A DNA stretch of 64,000 nucleotides from Amphiduros pacificus (taxonomy: Eukaryota > Annelida > Polychaeta > Phyllodocida > Hesionidae), in contig OX439004.1 of NCBI GenBank assembly GCA_949316495.1, forward strand, positions 32,122,904 to 32,186,903, read 5' to 3'. Shown here piece after piece: positions 54,400-63,275 of the stretch. A model generated the notes under the pieces. That model was given only the letters and a program-made list of their open reading frames with translations, was not told where the DNA came from and did not search any database. How positions within the stretch are numbered: the first letter of the stretch is position 1; each line of letters begins with the position of its first letter. The position numbers and the translations under genes were made by a program.

Positions 54400-57300
54400 T
54401 TGTGTGTGTGTCTGTGTGTGTACTGGATAGATTCAGATAGATTCCTTAGATTCTTGTTTGTTACATTGGTTAGCACATACCTTAATGGCGTGCATGTCAC
54501 CAGTGCGTATGTATGAAAACATCAATTGTTGCAACAACATTATGCCAAACAGAATGACAATGAAGTGGACATGTATAGCATTCTAACTAATATAGGCTAA
54601 TTGCCAGTACTGGCCTCAATAGTGGGAAATGAACGCTGTGCATTTGTTCTCTGGATGTGCACTTTTCCATCTCCATTCAGTTCAGTAGACACTTGACCCT
54701 AACAACTAATGTTGACTTCATATGAAATGACTGGACTCACATGTAACCAGTTTGTCGAATACATTTAACTTTACTAAAAAATGAAAGCATTTTATGTTGA
54801 ATTTGATACAACAAATCAGATTTAGAAAATGCACATATTTTTACAAGCCATTTGAGGCCTACGCTCCATTAAATAGGGTACCGGCCATGCGTTGCGCTTG
54901 TGACAGCATCACCATCATCATTCATTAAGGCATCAGGTTGTAACATTGTTGCAGCTATTCTCAGCTGTGGCTGGCACTATCATCTAACATTGTTATAGGT
55001 ATCACCATGCTGTGCTATTATATGCTTCATGCAACAGTTCCATCGACCAGGCAGCCCTTATCCTGCTATCAACTATCCTGGTATGAACTATCCTGGTATG
55101 CATTGTAAATATAGGCATCACAAGGAAGCCCTTATCCAGACATCAACCAGATATAGTTAATATAGTCATCAACAATGAAACCCTTATCCAGGCATCAACC
55201 AGAATAGGCTAATATAGTCATCAACAATGCTCCCCTTATCCAGACATCAACCAGATATAGTTAATATAGTCATCAACAATGAAACCCTTATCCAGGCATC
55301 AACCAGAATAGGCTAATATAGTCATCAACAATGAAACCCTTATCCAGACATCAACCAGATATAGCTGATATAGTCATCAACAATGAAACCCTTATCCAGA
55401 CATCAACCAGATATAGCTGATATAGTCATCAACAATTAAACCCTTATCCAGGCATCAACCAGATATAGCTGATATAGTCATCAACAATGAACCCCTTATC
55501 CAGACATCAACCAGATATAGTTAATATAGTCATCAACAATGAAACCCTTATCCAGGCATGAACCAGAATAGGCTAATATAGTCATCAACAATGAACCCCT
55601 TATCCAGACATCAACCAGATATAGCTGATATAGTCATCAACAAGGAAACCCTTATCCAGGCATCGACCAGAATTAGCTAATAAAGTCATCAACAAGGAAA
55701 CTCTTATCCAGGCATCTTCCATGGATAGTTAACATAGTAATCTAAAAGGAAACTATTATGGATAGCTAGTATTGTCATCAAAAAGGAAACTCTTATCCAG
55801 TCATCTTCCATGGATAGTTAACATAGTAATCTAAAAGGAAACTATTATGGATAGCTAGTATTGTCATCAAAAAGGAAACTCTTATCCAGGCATCTTCCAT
55901 GGATAGCTAACATAGTCATCAACAAGCAAATCCTCCTCCAGCCATGCATAGTTAATACAGTCATCAGCAAGGCTGGATGCTTGTATTGGTATTATAATAA
56001 CAATCTCCTTTACTTTGGGTCTCTCATGGTTTCTCAGAAAATCAATGTAATAGTTTTTGCTAATGTCAAAAGAGTTGATGTTACTGGCGTGTTTGAGGCT
56101 AATAGTATAATGCTGGTATTGCAAGCTATTTCAAATTGTGTTCTCTCCACTCAGTGAAGGATTCTTGGTGGGCCAAATGTTTGGAATATTGATCATTGAT
56201 TTTACTCTAGGCTTAGAATTGATATGTCCATTTCAGTCATTTCCAATGATGACCCAGGTGCGGCTCTGGGACCTTCTGATCATATCATGAGACAATGATT
56301 AATATGTCAAATTGTAAAATGGTTAATATGTCAAATTGTAAAATACAACAAGGCACATTTTGTCAAATCAACTTCTCTATACTACAAAGGTAATAAACAT
56401 TAATCCACTCATCGTCTCAGCAATGTAATACGAATAATATCAGGAATTAACATGTTAAATTTTCAGAATATTCGAATCTGTTTAAAGTTATATCTATCTC
56501 AGACGTACAATCCCCTGGTGGTAATGCGATACACATCGTTCAATCAAGTTAATTTGTCTTCGGAAATTATCTTTGTCCACGTGCTGTCACAGACGGTAAT
56601 GAATATGATCACGTTCCGGGATACCAAGATGTCCTCATTTGCTGCTCTCTCAACTCAGCTGATGAGGTCGGCAGCCTTCAAAGGAATAGGTGCTAAAGGG
56701 CTTGACCAGCATGACCCAGGTCAAGATCATTTTCGTTAGATCTTTACCTTTTCGCTTAATATAAATATACATTTGCAGTAAAAATAATTGTGATTTTTGT
56801 CTGAAATATTTCAAACACTAGTAGATAGCTCTCCATTTCTTTAAAATAATGAATCAAGATGAAATATGAAAAAACTTTATACTTAAGGTTAGATATGAGG
56901 TGAACAAATTGTCTTACAGTGTCCGGTTACATCTGATAATTTGGACCCAAAAAGTCTGTTATTGTAAGATAGCATTTAAAAGATATTTGTGATATTTTGG
57001 TTTAGTTGAAATTGTCAAAATTGACATATTGACTTGAACACAATTCCAAATATCTACAGAAAAGCAGGACAGATATATTGAAGGTGCAAGTGGTCATATT
57101 GAACCTGTCCTAAAACAAGCAAGATCAGGTGAAACATGTGATCCAGGGAATCAAGCAGGAGATGGTGCACAAATATTATACCGGAGGTCATACACATGTG
57201 ACTAGGTCATGTCCTGCATGTGGGATGCATGGGTAAGTGTATGGATGACTACTCCTTGTTTGCATTCTCCAATCAAACTAGGCCAATAGTGACGTTGGTG

Positions 57301-60300
57301 ACATACGGCTTATTATGCCTAACTTTCTTTGGGGGAATGGGCGTATTGTGACATATATCAGACCAACATTAGCAATGTTATGATAAAATATATTTCTTGC
57401 AATGAGCTAGGTTTTGGTCTGTTAAGTCATAGACTCTTTATAATTATTGGTTTTGCTAGCAGATCTAGCGTAAAAAGTGACGTTAACATTTCACACCATT
57501 TTTGTGAGGTCACCATGATGTGGTGCCTTCTATATTACCAAATATGATCATCCCAGTACATACATGTAATCGGCCCATTTAGACGTATTCCTTCATTTCA
57601 GGTTATATAAGCCAACGTAAATTTCTGTAAAGACCAATGTATCACTGTGAGGGTTAATCAGTGTCATCTAAGAAGGTCATTAACACTGATTATGGAGATG
57701 GTATTCATAGAATAGCCCGTGTTAAGATTCTACATCATGCCAAAGTGAGTACCGTTGACGTAGTTAATATCCATACATAGTCTCACATTTCTTTGTATTC
57801 AGGCAAAATTTAAAACTTTCATGAAATCACAGAAGACACAGGTACTTTTACAGAGATTTGGGAAATATTTTTACTGATATGTCAAATCACTCCAATGACC
57901 CAATCTGGTGCCACATTGTTAGCAAATCTTTACTAAGCAGGTGTTTGCACTAGATGACCGGTTAGCTCAACAAAATTTGTTGAGAGAGTCCAATGGATCA
58001 TTTGGATTTTAGCAGAAGACTCATATACTTTCAAATGGCACAGACAGTAATGGGCGATATTCCAAGTTATGTGTAAGGTTATGTCCTCCCCACCAAGTTA
58101 TTAAACATCAATCATAAATCCCTTTAAATTCATATATAATCCTGGCCTTGAGAGAATAATTTGGGGATGACTGCATTTAATCTATCTCTTCTGTTGATGA
58201 GGGTGCAAGGGGTCAACCAACTGGAGGATACTAGGTGGGGCTTGGGTGACTAAAGTACTGGGGCAGACAACCCTGAAATCGTTTTACCATCAATTACTTA
58301 GCATTAATTAAGGTTTTCATTTCTCTTTTAAAACAGAATTATAATCTTACTATCCAAATATACAAGAAGCTCCATAATTTTATAGTAAATTAAATCATGA
58401 AAAATCTTAGAAGATTGGGGTGGTGTAGGGACATATCCCATAATAATAACCAAATATATTTCTTTTTTGTTTCTTGTTCCATGTAATTCGTGATCCATAC
58501 AATCACCTAAATTTGAAATTGACATTGTTGAACATTTCCTAGTTAAGTTTAAATACATTCCGTTAAAAAAAAACATTTATTCGTTTAATGTCTTAAAGGC
58601 TAAAATTTGACAGGAATAATGATGCAGAGCTTGATTACGTCATAAAAATGATCTTATTTCGTTAAGTAATATAAGGATTTATAAGTTAAGTATGCTATTC
58701 AAAGTATTTTATCCTATTCCAGCTTTGCAAACAACACATTGCATTTAATACTATTATTTAATCTGATTTTCAACAGGCGGTTCACAAAGAGTTTACTATG
58801 TTATACTTGTGATCCATATCTGGCTTTTCTATTATTTATTATTTCCGGAGATGTTTTGTGGCCTCCTATATTATAATTGATTAAATGTAAAACCGTATGT
58901 ATATGTCTCCATTCCTGGATAAACTTGGTCATTTCGATAAAGAAATGCAAATTCCTTCAAGACATTTAACTTTAAAAATAGATCACCTTTTTCATAAATG
59001 ATCAGAGTGTTCGTTTGGAAATCCCATACAATAAGTACAATAATTATAGAACAATAAGAAAAAGTAGATAAACTCTGTTGTTCTATGTGTTGTCGGTTAG
59101 GTATTGTCATGTGCTGTTAAGTGTAAATCATATTATTTGTATGTATTCAATATCTTACAATTTTTGTAAATGGACCAAAGCAACTGTTAATCTTATTGGA
59201 CTTGTGCTATTTAATTGCTTGTGTCTATAATGTGGATAACTGTGATATAATACACACTCATATCAATATCCTGACAATTACTATAATGGTGCAAGGCATA
59301 TCAGCATACCATTCCTGGTATAAACATACCACACGTGTCATTCTTTTATTCGCATAGTTCATTTATCATTTTTAGAGTCAGGAAAGGAACTGCATTTTCA
59401 CAAATTGTATTAGGAAATTGAAACGTTTCATACAAAGCGGTCTGTAATATAATGACTTTTACGTTTTCAACCCCCTATTTGTAATATTTATGATATCTTT
59501 TTTGTTATTAATATGTTAATTGTCATCTTGGCCTATCAAAATTAGAATAAATTACAAAATAGTTACAAAAAGGTGTACTATTAGGCAATTGGCTATTAGA
59601 TTTGGTTTCGAGCATAGTGTCTATATTATTTTTTTTTAAAACCCTAAATCTCAAATATACATGTACACTGCAGCTGATCCAAAAAATTCCACCCTTTAGA
59701 TACCTTTTGAACCACCCCTAGCAATAAAAGATCAGAAAAGACAGGCAAATGACAAAGGCATTGGAGAGATATCGAATCCATACCTCACAAATAACAATGG
59801 AACACATTTGACTATGACAGAAGACTGAGGTTTCCTTAAAGCTGAATACAGCTTCGACGTGTATTGCCTATCTCTGATTTTCTCCCCAGGGACACTTATA
59901 CGTAACCTGCGTTGTTGTGATTGCGCTCAGAATGGACACAGTATTGTTGTGACAGAGACTTTGGTTATGAGCATAACATGTAGTCTTCTGTACACTCATC
60001 TGTGAAGGAATCTAAAACTATTGAATGGAACATATTTAACAGCCTTTGTGTAATTATCAAAACTAAATTCGTCTTACATAATTATCGCGTTATTATTCAT
60101 TCGTTTTTGTTCACAGTATCAAAATAGTATGGCGAATAACCATGGTATGAAGAACAAACTAAAACGACCGATTGTGAATTATTTACAATTGGAAAATGGT
60201 ATAATTACGATGATAGAAGACTTGGCAGATGCTAATATTAAACTATCGGTCCCCTGGCACAGTTGACAAAGCTATAAATCTGGAACTTTCTTTATTATAT

Positions 60301-63275
60301 AAGTGGAGGACTGGAGGTGGTGTAACTATTACTATCACATTGCTTAAAAGGTTCGAAGGTCGGCCTTAATATGGCCATTATCGCTAAAAGGGTCGTAAAA
60401 ACAACATCTCCCTTCATTATTTTTGGAGGGGGTGAAGGAAGAGCAGTGATGGTGTCCAGATCTCCTTGTGAATCAGATCCACGAGTCAGACACTTGTGCT
60501 GACCATTGATCGTTGAGAACCACAGCGTATGGCTTGAAAAAACTATTTCATTATTGGCAACACGGGCTCCGCATGCATTATGTTAGGCAAGAGTGGCAAT
60601 GGCTATCGTAAACTCGGACATCTTTCCATCTTGGGCCATGTTCCCAGGCCGAGGAAGCTCTGTTTCCTTCTTTAACGTGTGTGTTCTTGAGCGTCTATAT
60701 ATACTGATCTGTATTAAATACTAATCTACATACTGATCTACATGCTGATCGTCATATTGATCTACATGCTGATCTACATACTGATCTACAAACTGATCTA
60801 CATACTGATCTACATACAGATCTACATACTGATCTACATACTGATCTACATACTGATCTACATACTGATCTACATACTGATCTACATACAGATCTACATA
60901 CTGATCTACATACTGATCTACAAACTGATCTACATACATATCTACATACTGATCTACATACTGATCTACATACTGATCTACATACTGATCTACATAAAAA
61001 TCTACATACTGATCTACATACTGATCTACATACACATCTACAAACTGATCTACATACTGATCTACATACTGATCTACAAACTGATCTACATACATATCTA
61101 CATACTGATCTACATGCTGATCTACATACTGATCTACATGCTGATCTATACCGATCTACATACTTATCTATACTGATCTACATACAGATCTACAAACTGA
61201 TCTACATACAGATCTACATACAAATCTACAAACTGATCTACATACAGATGTACATACTGACCTACATACTGACCTACATACTGATCTGCATACAGATCTA
61301 CATACAGATCTACATACTGATCTACATACTGATCTACATACAGATCTACATACTGATCTACATACAGATCTACATACAGATCTACAAACTGATCTACATA
61401 CAGATCTACATACACATCTACAAACTGATCTACATACTGATTTACATACTGATCTACATGCTGATCTATAATGATCTACATACTTATCTATAGAGATCTA
61501 AATACAGATCTACATATAAATCTACAAACTGATCTACATACAGAGCTACGTACTGACCTACATACTGATCTACATACTGATCTACATACAGATCTACATA
61601 CTGATCAACATGCTGATCTACATACTGATCTACATGCTGATCTATACTGATCTACATACTTATCTATACTGATCTACATACAGATCTACAAACTGATCTA
61701 CATACAGATCTACATACTGATCTACATACAGATGTACATACTGACCTACATACTGACCTACATACTGATCTACATACAGATCTACATACTGATCTACATA
61801 CTGATCTACATACTGATCTACAAACTGATCTACAAACTGATCTACATGATGATCTACAAACTAATCGTCGTATTGATCTACATACTTATTTATACTGATC
61901 TATTTTATAATCTACACACTGATGAAGAGGGCCATGGCCATGGTGCAGTTAGTTAGATCATAAGTTTGAGCACCGGTTTCTATGAGATGATCTAAGGGTC
62001 GTGGGTTTGATTCCCGGTCATACCGAGATTGCATTCTTATTTCAATTTCTCACAAAAGCTGAGGCCAGTGCTTGAACCCATTTTCCTTGTAAATCTCTGT
62101 GTGGGTGGCTGTCATGTCAAAAATCTTACACAAGTCTCGTCAAATGACTGTTGAAAATGATGTAAAACCCCCAAAAAAAACTGATGAAGAGGGTAAGAAG
62201 TCATTTCGAACCCCCAGTTCTCATCAGTGGAAGATAAGATTACACAAAAAAGAATCATTCTTACACAATATAAAAGAATCATGAGTATGAAAGTTTCTCC
62301 AAAAATAAAGTTCTCCTGAAAAAATAGTTTACTACAATCAGACATGAATATCTTGTTTTAGATATTAGACATTGCTCATCGTTCCTGTTGCAATAAATGT
62401 CATCCAATGTTCATTTCAGAATCGGCGTCTGCTCCTGTACGTTTATAATAACCGTACTTTGTATAATAGCATTTTGATTACCATAATCACGTTTTCCACT
62501 CGATACAGATATATGGATTGTAAAATCATATTGCTATATGTAACATACCCGCATGAATCAAACACAACCTTTTTTCATGATGACGTCACCTTATTAGATT
62601 CCTCATTATTGTAATGAATGTGTACAAGAATCTTGACAAAGCTAATTAACTGGAACAGGTTTGGCCATGTATAGATTACTGTTTTAAGTTGGGATATAAT
62701 ATTCTCTCAATACCCATTTAATGAGCGCTGATTTGTTTCGGCTCAGGGAACTGAATTAGTTCAATATGCAAGAATCACCTGCTTAAAATACAACCATAAA
62801 CTAAAGTCACCCCACTTAAATGGGCTCATTCGTTTAATTTTGATTGCATTTGCCTTGGAGATATATACAATAATAATATTTTTCTTAGCTGTGAAGATGA
62901 ACATTTTCTGTAGTTCCCGTCTAAAAAATGCTTGATTGTGTCACAGGTGTTTACCCATAGATAATTATATTGTGATATGAGAAAGATTTTATCTTTTTAT
63001 TATCATGGTTTCATGTTCCTCTGATCCAAATATAAACTAGTGAATCATTTTTATCCAAAAAGATTAAAACATATAAATACTCAGAGGAAATATTCATTTA
63101 CTTTTTTTTTTAAATGTAAAATGTTATGAAAATAAATAAAAGTACTTACTTGAGGTGTCATATTTGTAGCCGTCGACTTCGGCGGGGCAGGGCAGACCCG
63201 CTATGTGGCCGGCAAGGGTGGTAGGCCAACAGGAGACCGTGTCCCAGGTACTGTTGCAGTACAACTGTCCACTCT
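17646..63275 (-). CDS. CRHR-like: Class B GPCR, CRF/DH44 receptor-like (11 exons, 5' end missing)
   Basis: A peptide-hormone receptor of the secretin family, expected in the plasma membrane and usually coupled to Gs/cAMP. Coding exons on the minus strand are 63150-63275, 39869-39960, 35122-35222, 32030-32159, 29566-29719, 25214-25274, 24175-24244, 21503-21588, 18597-18732, 18444-18485 and 17646-17909. All have GT/AG borders and compatible phases, totalling 1262 nt (419 residues plus stop). The extracellular part shows five of the six canonical cysteines with CWP and NGTW. Family hallmarks include FILRNVHW, YNYFQVTNFFWMLVEG, LGWG, KLRAS, RKAVKATLILLPLLG and FYCFLNGEVR. The RKAVKATL...LLPLLG, FYCFLN-E-VR and RWQ motifs match CRF receptors rather than calcitonin, PTH or secretin receptors. 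The signal peptide and first cysteine lie on an exon beyond 64000. Introns range from 111 bp to 23 kb and are rich in tandem repeats. Orthology to CRF/DH44 receptors is inferred from motifs. Confidence 0.93.
18444..18485 (-). CDS. CRHR-like: Receptor exon, end of TM7
   Basis: A 42-nt exon encodes GLAVSVFYCFLNGE, the second half of TM7, and is bounded by TTGTAG and GAG|GTATGT. The equivalent human CRFR1 segment is GFFVSVFYCFLNSE. Phase 0 at both ends, so skipping it would keep the frame but remove half of TM7. Confidence 0.94.
18597..18732 (-). CDS. CRHR-like: Receptor exon, TM6 to start of TM7
   Basis: Its first base completes the split Arg codon from the previous exon (AG|A), then reads KAVKATLILLPLLG (TM6, the class B core), an extracellular loop with PPGDN and the start of TM7 ending in STQ. 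Borders are TTTCAG and CAG|GTATAT. Confidence 0.95.
19390..21525 (-). repeat. Tandem array of an exon end plus 5' splice site (59/63 bp, 35 donor copies)
   Basis: Read on the minus strand, each unit is the last ~23 nt of the TM5/ICL3 exon (ACATTACAAACTCGCC..., or the variant with CAGACCCGCC), then AATACAG|GTACGTAC and 25 or 29 nt of intron start. I counted 35 occurrences of GTACGTAC, the first at about 19408 and the last at 21495. Unit length is 63 bp when the intron part ends in ACAAACAGACATC and 59 bp when 4 bp are missing. The outermost copy (donor at 21502-21501) is the true exon end. From about 20149 to 21495 the array is two 673-bp higher-order repeats of 11 monomers (6 x 63 + 5 x 59). 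Confidence 0.95.
21503..21588 (-). CDS. CRHR-like: Receptor exon, TM5 and third intracellular loop
   Basis: Encodes INVLFLGTILWVLITKLRAS (end of TM5 and the conserved KLRAS start of ICL3), then NTLQTRQY and the first two bases of an Arg codon. Human CRFR1 reads KLRASTTSETIQYR at the same place, so this is the ancestral exon end. It finishes AATACAG|GTACGT and this donor is the first member of the large intronic array. The acceptor is TTTCAG. Confidence 0.95.
21937..22105. repeat. 20-bp minisatellite, about 8 copies
   Basis: AGAATGTTACAGTCAAGTAC repeats with small variants (one copy shortened). It sits about 350 bp on the other side of the TM5 exon from the donor array, in the preceding intron. 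Confidence 0.9.
24175..24244 (-). CDS. CRHR-like: Receptor exon, ECL2 and start of TM5
   Basis: Its first base G completes the CA|G codon, then it encodes CWLPMQDSHYDMVYLGPILFVLL. The Cys-Trp at the start is the class B ECL2 cysteine that pairs with the top of TM3. Borders are TTGCAG and TTATTG|GTGAGT, phase 0. Confidence 0.94.
25214..25274 (-). CDS. CRHR-like: Receptor exon, TM4
   Basis: Encodes (G)SPAVVILIWAVVKATYENE and ends CA|GTAAGT. Together with the preceding LGWG it forms the class B TM4 signature GWG-P and the YENEQCW start of ECL2. The acceptor is TTGACAG. Confidence 0.94.
29566..29719 (-). CDS. CRHR-like: Receptor exon, TM3 to start of TM4
   Basis: Encodes WVCRIIVAVYNYF, then QVTNFFWMLVEGLYLH (TM3 with the class B EGLYLH motif), an ICL2 segment and FYMLLGWG. 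It includes the conserved TM3 cysteine. Borders are CTTTCAG and GGTGGG|GTAAGT, phase 1. Confidence 0.96.
32030..32159 (-). CDS. CRHR-like: Receptor exon, ICL1 and TM2
   Basis: Begins with the base completing CG|A (Arg), then NLRCLRNTIHCHLIVTFILR and NVHWVVM, matching CRF receptor ICL1/TM2 (RCLRN-IH, FILRN). The first extracellular loop follows and ends NPAHQ. Borders are CCTTGCAG and CATCAG|GTGAGT. Confidence 0.95.
33096..33405 (+). mobile_element. tRNA-derived SINE, well preserved
   Basis: The head has an intact A box (TGGCGCAGTTGG, 33111-33122) and B box (GGTTCGAACCC). A conserved body follows (GTGAGGCAGCACTAAATCTGC, here in part), and the tail reads ATGTTGAAAGTAAAGTAAAACCCC with an AAAC-rich end. 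Near-identical flanks GCATACCAAAG (33085-33095) and GCATGCCAAAG (33406-33416) look like the target-site duplication. It lies in the intron between the TM1 and TM2 exons, antisense to the receptor gene. Confidence 0.88.
35122..35222 (-). CDS. CRHR-like: Receptor exon, stalk and TM1
   Basis: Encodes SSPNNSITRVIYYVGFTTSV and the rest of TM1 (VALIIALFIFIYF), ending CG|GTGGGT in the middle of an Arg codon. NNS gives a possible N-glycosylation site just outside the membrane. The acceptor is TTTTGCAG. Confidence 0.94.
35546..35680 (+). repeat. Old dispersed repeat, copy 2
   Basis: Diverged partner of 16434-16572 (shared CAGGCCC, CAGTGCCTTCACAG, TTGGCTCC, GATTTT...CACAATGCCT). It lies in the intron after the TM1-preceding exon. 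No coding content seen. Confidence 0.4.
36000..39200. other. Intron sequence, nothing recognisable
   Basis: Part of the 4.6-kb intron between exons 39869-39960 and 35122-35222. AT-rich, with no recognisable exon, SINE or tandem array. A CCCATGATGCTCTGCG-type stretch at about 38168 resembles a Staf/ZNF143 site but is isolated. Confidence 0.5.
39216..39416 (+). promoter_or_regulatory. Candidate promoter and first exon inside the receptor intron
   Basis: A 23-bp sequence with the core ACTTCCTTTCCCATAATGCA is present twice in direct orientation (39216-39238 and 39245-39267). Each resembles a Staf/ZNF143 site with an ETS-like ACTTCC in front. About 100 bp downstream AAACATGGCGTCC (39370-39382) resembles a YY1 box overlapping an ATG. 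The short frame MASFLNIHTNIAY runs into CAT|GTAAGT at 39417. The combination is what short animal promoters with a small first exon look like. No downstream plus-strand exon was recognised, so this is a hypothesis. Confidence 0.3.
39869..39960 (-). CDS. CRHR-like: Receptor exon, second half of hormone-binding domain
   Basis: Encodes NASRLCFENGTWTNRSDYSQ then CRPLALDTEE, with cysteines 5 and 6 of the family pattern and the NGTW motif. NAS, NGT and NRS are potential N-glycosylation sites. Borders are TTTTCTAG and GAGGAG|GTATGT. The split codon A|GG joins it to the upstream exon. Confidence 0.93.
40600..40785. repeat. ~28-bp degenerate tandem repeat
   Basis: Variants of GGCACTAACTAATGTTAGTTTT recur about six times. 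Each contains the short palindrome AACTAATGTTAGTT or a close relative, so copies could form small hairpins. It lies in the large first visible intron. Confidence 0.75.
40800..43880. other. Intron sequence, nothing recognisable
   Basis: Noncoding by inspection. A 126-codon plus-strand open frame at 41957-42337 has no domain, no repeat match and no convincing splice partner, so I do not call it a gene. Confidence 0.5.
43885..44025 (-). mobile_element. Decayed SINE fragment, antisense
   Basis: The reverse complement aligns with the head of the SINE at 33096: CAGTTCCTCTGTG, then AAAGGTCATGGGTTCGAA (B box), a GATTG/AATTG-type spacer and CAATTTC...TGAG. The A box is nearly lost and the tail is absent. 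Confidence 0.7.
44030..46400. other. Intron sequence, nothing recognisable
   Basis: No exon-like or repeat structure seen, only short chance open frames. Confidence 0.5.
46408..46647. promoter_or_regulatory. Cluster of ETS-type CCGGAA sites
   Basis: Five CCGGAA cores lie within 240 bp of AT-rich intron: ACTTCCGGT at 46410, ACCGGAAC at 46508, two in ACCGGAACCGGAAC at 46527, and CACTTCCGGT at 46637. The two end ones match the strong ETS/GABP form ACCGGAAGT on the minus strand. A 15-bp piece (CCGGAACTGTACAAC) is duplicated. Function is inferred from motif density only. Confidence 0.3.
46724..47082 (+). mobile_element. Non-LTR (CR1/L2-like) LINE remnant, 3' end of reverse transcriptase ORF
   Basis: Translates with one or more breaks to the well-known C-terminal part of LINE ORF2: KKLQYLQDSAARVV, then LRELHWLPVHARIDFKILL, KALNGKAPPYLRDLL, RGLRS, LSVPKTHLKTVGDRAL. 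The order and wording are typical of the CR1/L2 group. There is a stop in the first third (after ARVVGK) and a frame change before LRELHW. The copy is a short 5'-truncated relic. Confidence 0.85.
47195..47500. other. GC-richer segment of unknown nature
   Basis: A ~300-bp block clearly richer in G+C than its surroundings, directly after the LINE remnant, with an AATAAA at about 47394 on the plus strand. The 122-codon minus-strand frame (47127-47495) is Cys/Ser/His-rich without a recognised domain. It may be the tail of a repeat, but I found no matching copy in the window. Confidence 0.3.
47520..49490. other. Intron sequence, nothing recognisable
   Basis: AT-rich, no exon-like frames and no tandem structure noticed. 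Confidence 0.5.
49495..49761 (+). mobile_element. tRNA-derived SINE, diverged
   Basis: Shares the body and tail of the SINE at 33096: GATACAATTTCTTATGAGAA, AAAGGGTTAATCC, CATGACAATTCAGTGAGGCA, ATCTGCTGCAAGTAAGTCTT, GAAATAATGTTGAAAGTGAT. The tRNA-like head is badly worn and both boxes are broken, so this copy is older. Confidence 0.82.
50565..53336. repeat. 68-bp minisatellite, about 41 copies
   Basis: The unit contains CCACAACCTCTGCCTACATC, then TAGACTGTGACACAGGGGAC and TCTTGGGATGATTAAGGTGA, ending TTATATAG. Copies vary at fixed places (GCCTACA/GTCTGCA, ACAGGGG/ACTGGGG, GATTAAGG/GATCAATG, ATAG/ATAT), and similar variant successions recur. That suggests block duplication. It lies in the 23-kb intron. 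Confidence 0.96.
53340..54270. other. Intron sequence, nothing recognisable
   Basis: No exon-like or repeated structure seen. Confidence 0.5.
54278..54424. repeat. Compound microsatellite (TA)n-(GA)n-(GT)n
   Basis: About 10 TA, then about 28 GA (54299-54354), a short spacer CCAATCGAGA and about 25 GT with few interruptions. A long purine tract next to alternating GT is prone to slippage and non-B DNA. Confidence 0.95.
55080..55935. repeat. 52-bp minisatellite with a larger duplication at its end
   Basis: CATCAACCAG recurs at 55141, 55193 and 55245, 52 bp apart, with units of CCTTATCCAGACATCAACCA, then GATATAGTTAATATAGTCAT and CAACAATGAAA. About 15 copies. The distal part (55700-55935) carries a ~120-bp duplicated block containing GGAAACTATTATGGATAGCT. 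Confidence 0.92.
55940..60715. other. Intron sequence, nothing recognisable
   Basis: No domain, SINE or tandem repeat recognised. The open frame at 56452-56739 (95 codons) is unsupported. Confidence 0.5.
60721..61917. repeat. 12-bp minisatellite (CTGATCTACATA)n, about 100 copies
   Basis: Near-perfect 12-bp periodicity over 1.2 kb. Because 12 is a multiple of three and the unit has no stop in several frames, both strands are open: minus reads Tyr-Val-Asp-Gln repeats (124 and 83 codons), plus reads Ile-Leu-Ile-Tyr repeats (144, 81 and 74 codons). A longer block (CTGATCTATA, a T-rich step, then CATACTTATCTAT) recurs near 61141, 61461 and 61638. It is intronic with no sign of being a gene. Confidence 0.96.
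61932..62179 (+). mobile_element. tRNA-derived SINE with a perfect target-site duplication
   Basis: The same SINE family as 33096: GTGCAGTTAGTTAGATCATA (worn A box), GTCGTGGGTTTGATTCCCGG (B box), a shortened body and a TGTTGAAAATGATGTAAAACC tail with an A-run. It is flanked by the 14-bp direct repeat ACTGATGAAGAGGG at 61918-61931 and 62180-62193. It inserted at the very edge of the 12-bp minisatellite. Confidence 0.9.
63150..63275 (-). CDS. CRHR-like: Receptor exon, first half of hormone-binding domain
   Basis: Encodes SGQLYCNSTWDTVSCWPTTL then AGHIAGLPCPAEVDGYKYDTS. Three cysteines, CWP and PCP match the class B ligand-binding fold, and NST is a likely N-glycosylation site. Borders are TTGACAG and TCAA|GTAAGT. 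The codon at its left edge is completed from an exon not in this window, which must also hold the first cysteine and signal peptide. Confidence 0.94.

Noticed and set aside
60721-61956. Tyr-Val-Asp-Gln and Ile-Leu-Ile-Tyr open frames as genes
   Set aside because: Pure consequence of a 12-bp tandem repeat, open on both strands, with no start context or flanking exon.
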